Shown: positions 1 to 5,285 of the stretch, in pieces
Layout of the letters: each line of letters opens with the position of its first letter
Position numbering within the stretch: position 1 is the first letter of the stretch
NCBI GenBank assembly: GCA_034437075.1
Contig: DAOTVD010000054.1
Coordinates: forward strand, 1-7,018
Direction of reading: 5' to 3'
DNA: 7,018 bases
From: DAOTVD01 sp034437075
GTDB taxonomy: Bacteria > Chloroflexota > Anaerolineae > Aggregatilineales > J027
Position numbers and translations under genes: made by a program
The notes under the pieces: model-generated
Seen by the model: the letters and a program-made list of their open reading frames with translations, nothing else
Told to the model about the DNA's origin: nothing
Databases searched by the model: none

Positions 1-25
1 CCCCTTGGATTCTAAGGCTTTTCCA

Positions 26-74
26 GAAAAATAATTACCCCTCCCCAGCCCCTCCCCGAATTCAGGGAGGGGCT
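26..74 (-). terminator. Probable intrinsic terminator of the leftward operon
   Basis: Read on the minus strand after the asparagine synthase stop codon, the GC-rich 10-bp hairpin (74 down to 47) is followed by a second G-rich arm (46-38) and then a U-rich run, TAATTATTTTT, at 37-27. If the distal G-rich arm pairs with the C-rich arm, the stem ends directly before the U-rich run, as in a rho-independent terminator. The palindrome at 95-116 would fold earlier in the same transcript. The call is inferred from sequence shape only. Confidence 0.45.
47..74. repeat. Palindromic repeat unit, left hairpin
   Basis: A perfect 10-bp stem is formed by AGCCCCTCCC (47-56) and GGGAGGGGCT (65-74) around an 8-base loop containing GAATTC. 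A second C-rich run at 38-46 can compete for the same G-rich arm, so the structure has two possible registers. Confidence 0.75.
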
Positions 75-94
75 ATTATGCGCACGAGTAAGTT

Positions 95-116
95 CTCCCC
101 CCGAATTCGGGGGGAG
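95..116. repeat. Palindromic repeat unit, perfect 22-bp palindrome
   Basis: A perfect palindrome: CT plus six C, then GAATTC, then six G plus AG. It is the inverted sister of the hairpin at 47-74 and shares the same GAATTC centre. Such a stem is very stable in RNA or single-stranded DNA. Confidence 0.8.
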
Positions 117-222
117 CTAGAGGGGGGTAAAATCAAGCCGGTATCCTTTTCGACAAAAGCAAGCGGCATAGTTAAATACTTGGAAAAGCCTAAGTGAGTG
201 CGTAACGTCAGATACTGATGTA

Positions 223-2061
223 TTAGCCCTGGATGTCGTACGCTCGGAACCATAATTCGAACATAAGCGCCGCCCATAGGGCTTGCGTCAGTTCGCCCCA
301 GGGCCGCGCCTGGCGTTGCAGCAGCTTTTCCAGGTAGCTGACATCAAACCAACCCCGGCGGCGCGTGGCGTCGTCCAGCAGAATGTCACGCGCGAACGTG
401 CCAAAATCGCCCGCGAACCAGTGATGCAACGGCGCACCAAAGCCGGACTTGGGGCGGGTGAGCACCCCCGGCGGGACACTACCGCGTAGCGCATCTTTGA
501 GGACGCGCTTACCCAGCAGCCACTCGGGCGGCAACGTGGCTGCGAAATCGAGCAGTTCATGATCCAGAAACGGCGCGCGCACTTCCAGCGAATTGAGCAT
601 ACTGGCGCGATCCACTTTCGCGAGCACCGTCGCGGGTAGATAGACCTCGAAATCGGCCACTTGCGCGCGCCGCAGGTGGGAGTCTCCGGCTACACCCGCC
701 ATGATTTCTGCAATGCGCCCGCGTCCACCCCTCGGCTGGCCGGGCAACAAGCGTGCGCGCCCGGCAGCATCCCATAGTGTGTGCATCTGCTGGTAGCGCT
801 CGGCGGGCGAAACGGCCAAAAGGCGCAGGGTACGTATGCCTTGCACGCCCATTCCGGCCCGGTTGACGACAGCCCGCGCAAAAGGGCGCACAGAGGCATA
901 GTCACCATCGAAGCGCAAGAGTTTGGCATAGCGCGCATAGCCTGCGAAGGCTTCGTCGCCACCATCGCCACCCAACGCGACGGTCACATGCTGGCGGGCC
1001 AGCTTGCAGACGTAATAGGTCGGCAAGGCGGAGGTATCCGCAAAGGGTTCGTCATATTGCCAGGCTAGCTGGGGCAGAATATCGCGAATATGGTCGGGCT
1101 GCACGACCAACTCGGTGTGCTCGGCGCCATGCATGGCCGCGCTTTCGCGCGCGGCGGCGCGTTCGTCGTCTGTTCCGGCGAAGCCAATCGTAAAGGTGCG
1201 CACTGGGCCGGAAGCCGCGCGGGCCATCATGGCGACCACCCCCGCCGAATCGACCCCGCCACTGAGCAACGCGCCCAAGGGCACATCGCTAATCAGGCGC
1301 AGGCGCACCGCTTCTGCGAGTTGCTCGCGCAAGGCTTCCACCGCTTCGGGATAGCTGAGCGTTGTTGTGGGGGCGTCGTGCGCGGCCCAACGCCAATAGC
1401 GCTGGATTGTCACCCTGCCAGAGAGGTCACAGCGCAGCCAATGCCCCGGCGGCAACTTGCGAATATGCCGGAAGATAGTCAGCGGTTCGGGGATGGATTG
1501 GTACGTGAAGTAATCGTGCAGGGCATGGGGGTCGATCTCGCGCGGCATGTCGGGGTATGCCAACAGGGCTTTGATCTCTGACGCGAAAAAGAAGCCTGCG
1601 GGCAGTTGGGCATAATAGAGGGGTTTTTGCCCGGCCCGGTCGCGCGCTAAATACAGAGCTTGCTCGCGTGCATCCCAGATAGCGAGGGCAAACATCCCGC
1701 GCAGCGCCGGAATGACATCCGTCCCCGCCACGCAATAGCCGCCCAAGATGGCTTCGGTATCGCTCTGGGTACGAAACGTATAACCTGCCTGGCCATAGCG
1801 CGCCATCAGATCATGATAATTGTAAATCTCACCGTTGTTGAGGACGACGATCTGTTCATCGTCGCCATACATGGGTTGGGCGCCCCCCGCGAGGTCGATA
1901 ATGCTCAGGCGGCGTTGCCCCAGGGCAATATGCGGGCCGCGATAGACCCCGGCAGCGTCCGGGCCACGGTGGGGCATGGTGTCGCGCATATGCTCGATAA
2001 GCGCGCCCGTGACCAATGGCGAATCGGCCTCGAAAGCCAACACGCCCGTGATACCACACAT
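223..2061 (-). CDS. asnB: Asparagine synthase (glutamine-hydrolysing), AsnB family
   Basis: This 612-residue class II glutamine amidotransferase is predicted to transfer ammonia from glutamine to an adenylated carboxylate, normally aspartate, in the cytosol. The N-terminal glutaminase domain (about 2-190) has nucleophile Cys2 exposed by Met removal, RRLSIIDL at 50-57, NNGEIYN at 75-81 and SDTE at 100-103. The synthetase domain (about 235-610) has the PP-loop SGGVDS at 267-272, DEPF at 337-340, GGDGGDE at 364-370, a conserved VDRASM...LEVRAPFLDH block at 483-501 and KSGFGAP at 538-544. Length and motifs are complete for the family, so it should be active. Its ATG shares one base with the stop of the 71-residue gene (TAATG) and has no strong ribosome binding site of its own, which indicates translational coupling. 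Members in polysaccharide loci can amidate sugar acids or other carboxylates, so free asparagine synthesis is likely but not certain. Confidence 0.95.
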   Translation of the reverse strand: MCGITGVLAFEADSPLVTGALIEHMRDTMPHRGPDAAGVYRGPHIALGQRRLSIIDLAGGAQPMYGDDEQIVVLNNGEIYNYHDLMARYGQAGYTFRTQSDTEAILGGYCVAGTDVIPALRGMFALAIWDAREQALYLARDRAGQKPLYYAQLPAGFFFASEIKALLAYPDMPREIDPHALHDYFTYQSIPEPLTIFRHIRKLPPGHWLRCDLSGRVTIQRYWRWAAHDAPTTTLSYPEAVEALREQLAEAVRLRLISDVPLGALLSGGVDSAGVVAMMARAASGPVRTFTIGFAGTDDERAAARESAAMHGAEHTELVVQPDHIRDILPQLAWQYDEPFADTSALPTYYVCKLARQHVTVALGGDGGDEAFAGYARYAKLLRFDGDYASVRPFARAVVNRAGMGVQGIRTLRLLAVSPAERYQQMHTLWDAAGRARLLPGQPRGGRGRIAEIMAGVAGDSHLRRAQVADFEVYLPATVLAKVDRASMLNSLEVRAPFLDHELLDFAATLPPEWLLGKRVLKDALRGSVPPGVLTRPKSGFGAPLHHWFAGDFGTFARDILLDDATRRRGWFDVSYLEKLLQRQARPWGELTQALWAALMFELWFRAYDIQG

Positions 2062-2276
2062 TAGGCGCTGTAATCCAGAATACGTAATAATTCGGCGGGG
2101 ATTTGGGTCGTGGCTTGGTGGGGTTCGAAGTTCTCATGTACCCAGGCGCCACTCGGCCAGGCGGATGCTGTGCTAGACCAGCCAGGTGTGGGCGTCTGTT
2201 GTGGGATGTGGATGACGTGTTCGGGCGGCGGGTCTTCCGGCGCAGGGCGTAACATCGCAAGTAATCTATGAAACAT
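2061..2276 (-). CDS. Small protein of unknown function, coupled to asnB
   Basis: I do not recognise this 71-residue protein. It begins MFHRLLAMLRP, continues with a Pro-rich stretch (11-32), a Trp/Ser/Ala segment (33-46) and an amphipathic-looking C-terminus ending ELLRILDYSA. There is no signal peptide, cysteine or clear membrane segment. Start choice: AGGAG at 2290-2286 lies 9 bases upstream of the ATG at 2276. An in-frame TTG at 2285 would sit directly against that AGGAG and is unlikely. Its TAA overlaps the asparagine synthase ATG by one base. The ribosome binding site and coupling are the main arguments that it is real. It could be a partner or regulator of the synthase, or simply a leader whose translation delivers ribosomes to that gene. 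Confidence 0.62.
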   Translation of the reverse strand: MFHRLLAMLRPAPEDPPPEHVIHIPQQTPTPGWSSTASAWPSGAWVHENFEPHQATTQIPAELLRILDYSA

Positions 2277-2285
2277 GATGGCCAA

Positions 2286-2290
2286 CTCCT
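2286..2290 (-). promoter_or_regulatory. Ribosome binding site of the 71-residue gene
   Basis: AGGAG on the minus strand, 9 bases before the ATG at 2276. It decides that start over the TTG at 2285. It probably serves the coupled asparagine synthase as well. Confidence 0.6.
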
Positions 2291-2298
2291 ATACCCTA

Positions 2299-2350
2299 CC
2301 GAGGCGAATACTTGCATCTTACCCCAAAATGCGCCACTGTGCCGCCTCGG
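2299..2350. repeat. 8-bp inverted repeat in the leader of the 71-residue gene
   Basis: CCGAGGCG (2299-2306) and CGCCTCGG (2343-2350) are perfect inverted copies separated by 36 bases. Inside the loop, GCAT (2314-2317) and ATGC (2329-2332) can pair as well. The minus-strand transcript could fold this into a stem-loop ending about 8 bases before the AGGAG. It lacks a U-tract, so it is not an intrinsic terminator. It could be a leader structure, an operator or chance. Confidence 0.4.
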
Positions 2351-2377
2351 GTGGGCCAAACATGCCCAGGGCGTATT

Positions 2378-3259
2378 TTAGCCGTCGGGCGAGCGTCGTC
2401 GTAAGAGGGCCGCGCCGCGCTCGGTTTCGAAGCGTTGTAAGGGCTCTAGGGCATATTCCGCCAGCCAGCGTTGCAGGATTTCGGCTTCGTCGGTGCGTTT
2501 GATGTCATCCAGCATAATCAGCGCGTCTGGGGCTAGGCGCTCCCACAAGAGCGGCATTGCCGGGTAGCGCACCAAGCCATGCGGGCTGTTATACTGCGGC
2601 GGGCCATCCACCACCAGCAACGAGACGCGCGTCACGTCGGTTAGAGCATCCTGCGCGTACCATTGCCATTGTTGGCCGTTGATCTCGATGGGCTGCAACG
2701 GCGCGTGGATCACTTCGGCCACATCCGCCACGCCGTGTTGCTCCAGTTGGGCGCCGATAAGGCTTGCATGGGCTTCTAAATGGTCGATGGCGATAACGCG
2801 CCCGCTGCCCAATTCCTTCAGCGCATAGGCGATAATCAGCGTGGAAACCCCCGCGCCGAGTTCTAACACCACTTGCGGACGCTGGCGCCGCACCAGCGTC
2901 AAAAGCACCGTGGCGAAATCCGGGGAAATGGCCCAGGCGCGCATCGGCGGCAGAGCCGCTACAAAGTCAAGCTGGCCGTGCAGCGCGATGAGCGCTTCTA
3001 GCTGGCGATAATTTTGTTCTAATTCGGCAAAAAGTCCCTGGTAATGGGCTTGGGTCGCGCTGCGCAGCTCGCGCAATTCCGATAAGAGGGTTTGCTGTTG
3101 GGTCAACATCTGGCGTTGATTGGCCCAAACCGCTTGCTGATCCATGGACATGTCTGGGGATTCGGGCGGAGCCGGTGCGGCAGGTTGCTGACGCAGCAGA
3201 TACCCAGTTCCAAGGCCCGTCAGAAACGCGGCAATAGCCGTCCATGCACTAATCTTCAT
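2378..3259 (-). CDS. Membrane-anchored class I SAM-dependent methyltransferase
   Basis: This 293-residue protein has an N-terminal hydrophobic segment (about 5-22), a Pro/Ala-rich linker (26-35), a Gln/Glu/Leu-rich region with coiled-coil character (about 40-95) and a Rossmann methyltransferase domain (about 97-288). The SAM-binding motif I is VLELGAGVST at 131-140, followed by an acidic strand end IDH at 158-160. LLVVDGPP at 214-221 and LDD at 250-252 follow. The pattern fits the Methyltransf_24 family. SAM is cytosolic, so the C-terminal domain is expected inside, tethered to the membrane. The substrate is unknown; an O-methylation of a glycan or lipid-linked sugar is an inference from the adjacent glycosyltransferase. 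Its ATG overlaps the glycosyltransferase stop by four bases (ATGA), showing coupling. It lacks the kinase of WbdD-type chain terminators. Confidence 0.85.
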   Translation of the reverse strand: MKISAWTAIAAFLTGLGTGYLLRQQPAAPAPPESPDMSMDQQAVWANQRQMLTQQQTLLSELRELRSATQAHYQGLFAELEQNYRQLEALIALHGQLDFVAALPPMRAWAISPDFATVLLTLVRRQRPQVVLELGAGVSTLIIAYALKELGSGRVIAIDHLEAHASLIGAQLEQHGVADVAEVIHAPLQPIEINGQQWQWYAQDALTDVTRVSLLVVDGPPQYNSPHGLVRYPAMPLLWERLAPDALIMLDDIKRTDEAEILQRWLAEYALEPLQRFETERGAALLRRRSPDG

Positions 3260-4404
3260 GATTCTCGGATCACTTTCTCGTAGACTTCGCGCGTCTGCTG
3301 GGCGGTTTTGCGCCAGGTGAACTCCGTAGCGCGCCCGCGCGCCAGGTTACGCATATGCTCATGCAGGTCATCTTGCACCAACATGGCCAAGATGGCACCG
3401 CCCATCGCGCGCGCGTCGGTCGGGTCAACCAGGTAGGCCGCATCGCCTACGACTTCCGGCATAGCCGAGACGTTCCCCGTGACGACGGGCGTTCCACAAG
3501 CCATCGCTTCTAAGGGCGGCAAGCCGAAGCCTTCGTATAGACTCGGATAAATCAGCAATTTGGCCAGGCGATAAAGCGCGGGCTTGTCGGCCTCGTCGAT
3601 GGCTCCCGGCCAAACAAGATATTTATCCACGTTGAGTTCGCGGCTATAGGCGGGCAAATCTGGGAAAAGCGGCGTGCCCCACTCGGTGGGCGGCGGCCCG
3701 GCCAACACCAAGGGCACGAACTCACCCAACGGTTGGCCGACATATGTCCAGGCTAGCAAGAGCGTATTCACGTTTTTGCGCCGATCAAAGCCGCCGATAT
3801 ACAACGCGAATTCGTCCGGCAGGCCGTACTTAGCCCGAACGGCCTCGTCATGTTCGGGGTCGGGGGGAATCGGCATGTAGCGTTCGTCTGCCGCCAAATA
3901 CGTGACCGTGATTTTCTCAGCGGGGATGTGCAACTGCGCTTCAATATCGCTGCGGCTGGCCTCGGAAAGGGTCAGGATATGCCCGGCCCCAACGACCGCC
4001 GCGCGCACCAAGCTAATATAGAGTTGATTACCGATGCCGCCATGGTATTCTCGCAATGCCAGCGGAATGACATCCAGCACCGAGACGACCAAACGCGCTG
4101 GGCTGCTGAGTGGCGGCCCCCAATAGGGCACATGCGCAATATCCGCGCCGATTTGGCCCACCGTCGCCGGGAAGCCACGTTGCTCGAACCAGATTTTGCC
4201 CAGCTTGCGGGGCAAGCGTGTGGGCGCTGGGGCGACAGCCACCCCAGTGGGGACATCTTGCGGTGAACGGTTATGCGCGGGCAAGACGAGCGTCAACCGG
4301 ATATCAGGACAAAGCTCAGCCAACCCGGCCACTAAACCACGCAGATACTGCCCGCTGCCCGTGTACGGCTGATCCCAAAACCAGCCATTCAACGCAACAT
4401 GCAT
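3256..4404 (-). CDS. GT4 family glycosyltransferase
   Basis: This 382-residue retaining glycosyltransferase of the GT-B fold, family GT4 (Glycos_transf_1), should transfer a sugar from a nucleotide-sugar donor at the cytosolic membrane face. The N-terminal Rossmann domain has the glycine-rich GSGQYLRGL at 16-24, HVP at 91-93, DVIP at 111-114 and LSEASRSDI at 146-154. The C-terminal donor domain has YIGGFDRRKN at 202-211 and the EX7E motif E291-GFGLPPL-E299, followed by AMACGTPVV at 300-308. Length is normal and no key residue is missing. The ATG at 4404 shares a base with the upstream stop (TAATG), with a GGAGG 10 bases before it. It resembles mannosyl- or rhamnosyltransferases of surface polysaccharide loci, but the sugar cannot be read from the sequence. 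Confidence 0.93.
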   Translation of the reverse strand: MHVALNGWFWDQPYTGSGQYLRGLVAGLAELCPDIRLTLVLPAHNRSPQDVPTGVAVAPAPTRLPRKLGKIWFEQRGFPATVGQIGADIAHVPYWGPPLSSPARLVVSVLDVIPLALREYHGGIGNQLYISLVRAAVVGAGHILTLSEASRSDIEAQLHIPAEKITVTYLAADERYMPIPPDPEHDEAVRAKYGLPDEFALYIGGFDRRKNVNTLLLAWTYVGQPLGEFVPLVLAGPPPTEWGTPLFPDLPAYSRELNVDKYLVWPGAIDEADKPALYRLAKLLIYPSLYEGFGLPPLEAMACGTPVVTGNVSAMPEVVGDAAYLVDPTDARAMGGAILAMLVQDDLHEHMRNLARGRATEFTWRKTAQQTREVYEKVIRES

Positions 4405-5165
4405 TATGCAGCACCCTCCGCCGTTAAATAGTCGCTGACGACTTCGCGCATGGCGGCGTACATTTTCTCGCGAATATCGGCGATAAGGGACGGCGGCACA
4501 CGGCGCCAGATTTCGTGCTGCATGCGCTCGGCATCATTCAGGATGTCGCGAACGCCTGCCGGGCCAATCGGTACCCGCTGGCCAAGCACCTCTATCGTCT
4601 CGCTATGGCCGCCGGGGCGCACCTGCCGCCCGATGACCTCCCGCCAAGCGGCCAGCGCCTCATCACTCATGAAGGGGAGCCAATCAGCGGGTTCGGCTTC
4701 GGCCAGCGCGACGCCATACTGAGGCGGCCATTGGCCTTCGGCTTCGGCATCCAACGCGCAGAGTAGGACATGCAGCATAATATAACCATGCTCGCGACTC
4801 TCCCAATCTTGATGGTAAAAATGCGCGAAAAGCATATCCTCGGCCCAGACGGCATCCATGGCCAGATGCGCGATGTAGCCCGCCACAAATGCGCGCTGTG
4901 CGCCTGCGGCATGTCGCAAGCTCGGATGCTCCGCAAAGAGGGTCTCTTGCGGCGGTGTGATAGGCAATTGATATTCAAAAAAATGCGTTTCGCCGCGCGC
5001 CACCCCGCCCGATACGCGCGCATCTGGCGCAACATTCCCGAATAAAAACGGGCCAAGATGCGCGGGTTGGGTCAAGAAAGCGCGGATGTTAGGCGCGACT
5101 TCAGAATCGGTCAGAAAACGATGGGCTGCGCGTATGTGCATGAAGGGTGTTGGCATACTTTGCAT
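4404..5165 (-). CDS. Zinc-dependent phospholipase C-like protein
   Basis: This 253-residue protein has features of the Zn_dep_PLPC family: an N-terminal MPTPFMHIRAAHRFL (4-18), LFGNVAPDAR at 41-50, H61 in GETHFF, GYIAHLAMDAVW at 96-107 and H126 further on. The His/Asp residues (H10, D47, H61, H100, D104) are candidate metal ligands. No signal peptide is visible, so it is probably cytosolic and may not be a secreted phospholipase; many such bacterial homologues are uncharacterised. The start is uncertain. The ATG at 5165 gives the longest form, but Met4 at 5156 gives the more typical MPTP start, and neither has a strong ribosome binding site. It is the first gene of the leftward operon and its stop overlaps the glycosyltransferase start by one base. 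Function in this context is unknown. Confidence 0.8.
   Translation of the reverse strand: MQSMPTPFMHIRAAHRFLTDSEVAPNIRAFLTQPAHLGPFLFGNVAPDARVSGGVARGETHFFEYQLPITPPQETLFAEHPSLRHAAGAQRAFVAGYIAHLAMDAVWAEDMLFAHFYHQDWESREHGYIMLHVLLCALDAEAEGQWPPQYGVALAEAEPADWLPFMSDEALAAWREVIGRQVRPGGHSETIEVLGQRVPIGPAGVRDILNDAERMQHEIWRRVPPSLIADIREKMYAAMREVVSDYLTAEGAA
4415..4419 (-). promoter_or_regulatory. Ribosome binding site of the glycosyltransferase
   Basis: GGAGG on the minus strand, 10 bases before the ATG at 4404. It lies inside the end of the upstream gene, which suits termination-reinitiation coupling at the TAATG junction. Confidence 0.55.
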
Positions 5166-5223
5166 TGTACCGCAGAATAGACGCGCTCGCCCCTCGCCAA
5201 CCGTACGGCCTCAGGGCTCTACC

Positions 5224-5252
5224 TTGCCAGGGCTAGCCCGGTTGATTACATT
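5224..5252 (+). promoter_or_regulatory. Candidate sigma-70 promoter of the secreted-protein gene
   Basis: TTGCCA (5224-5229, five of six to consensus) and TACATT (5247-5252, four of six) are separated by 17 bases. A transcript starting near 5259 would have a leader of about 27 bases. The palindrome GGGCTAGCCC lies in the spacer. Confidence 0.45.
5230..5239. promoter_or_regulatory. Palindrome in the promoter spacer, possible operator
   Basis: GGGCTAGCCC is a perfect 10-bp palindrome between the rightward -35 and -10 and just after the expected leftward start point. A protein bound here could control both directions. No known operator is recognised. Confidence 0.35.
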
Positions 5253-5255
5253 ATA
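5250..5255 (-). promoter_or_regulatory. Candidate -10 element of the leftward operon
   Basis: A perfect TATAAT on the minus strand, about 85 bases upstream of the first leftward start codon. No good -35 hexamer lies 16-18 bases upstream; TTGTCT sits 21 bases away. It overlaps the rightward -10, so the two promoters may compete. Confidence 0.45.
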
Positions 5256-5274
5256 GGGCGACTTTAGCGAACAT

Positions 5275-5278
5275 GGAG
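5275..5278 (+). promoter_or_regulatory. Ribosome binding site of the secreted-protein gene
   Basis: GGAG, 7 bases before the ATG at 5286, supports that start over the out-of-frame ATG at 5273. Confidence 0.6.
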
Positions 5279-5285
5279 ACAAGCT

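Larger units (their letters stand above)
12..194. repeat. Nested inverted-repeat element (REP/BIME- or MITE-like)
   Basis: This stretch of about 180 bases downstream of the asparagine synthase gene has no credible gene. Outer arms at 12-25 and 181-194 are inverted copies matching at 13 of 14 positions, with core AGGCTTTTCCA. Inside lie two 40-base units in opposite orientation, 35-74 and 91-130. Each starts from TTACCCC, contains GAATTC at its centre and is built on C-tract/G-tract arms. The layout resembles a BIME (paired inverted REP units) or a small non-autonomous element with terminal inverted repeats. There is no transposase and I see no clear target-site duplication. The inverted pairing is directly visible; mobility is inference. 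Confidence 0.6.
5166..5285. promoter_or_regulatory. Divergent intergenic control region
   Basis: The 120 bases between the leftward operon and the rightward secreted-protein gene hold promoter-like hexamers on both strands and compact symmetric sites. These are the palindrome CCGTACGG (5201-5208), direct repeats CAGGGCT at 5212-5218 and 5228-5234 spaced 16 bases apart, and the palindrome GGGCTAGCCC (5230-5239). A shared regulator binding here is inference. Confidence 0.5.

Noticed and set aside
146..159. CTTTT/AAAAG hairpin
   Set aside because: An AT-rich 5-bp stem with a 4-base loop is weak and easily arises by chance.
12..194. CRISPR array or attachment site
   Set aside because: There are only two repeat units, they are inverted rather than direct, there are no regular spacers, and no cas or integrase gene is nearby.
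62..277. 71-residue open frame on the minus strand across the palindromic element
   Set aside because: It runs through the hairpins and into the asparagine synthase 3' end, with no ribosome binding site or domain, so it is unlikely to be coding.
1090..1581. 163-residue open frame on the plus strand
   Set aside because: Antisense shadow of the asparagine synthase gene, whose motifs are complete across this stretch.
1856..2359. 167-residue open frame on the minus strand overlapping the asparagine synthase start
   Set aside because: It overlaps the conserved glutaminase N-terminus in another frame and has an Arg/Pro/His-rich, low-order composition. The 71-residue frame has the ribosome binding site and stop/start coupling instead.
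2352..2368. Small hairpin TGGGC/GCCCA after the methyltransferase gene as a terminator
   Set aside because: The stem is only 5 bp and is not followed by a U-tract on the minus strand.
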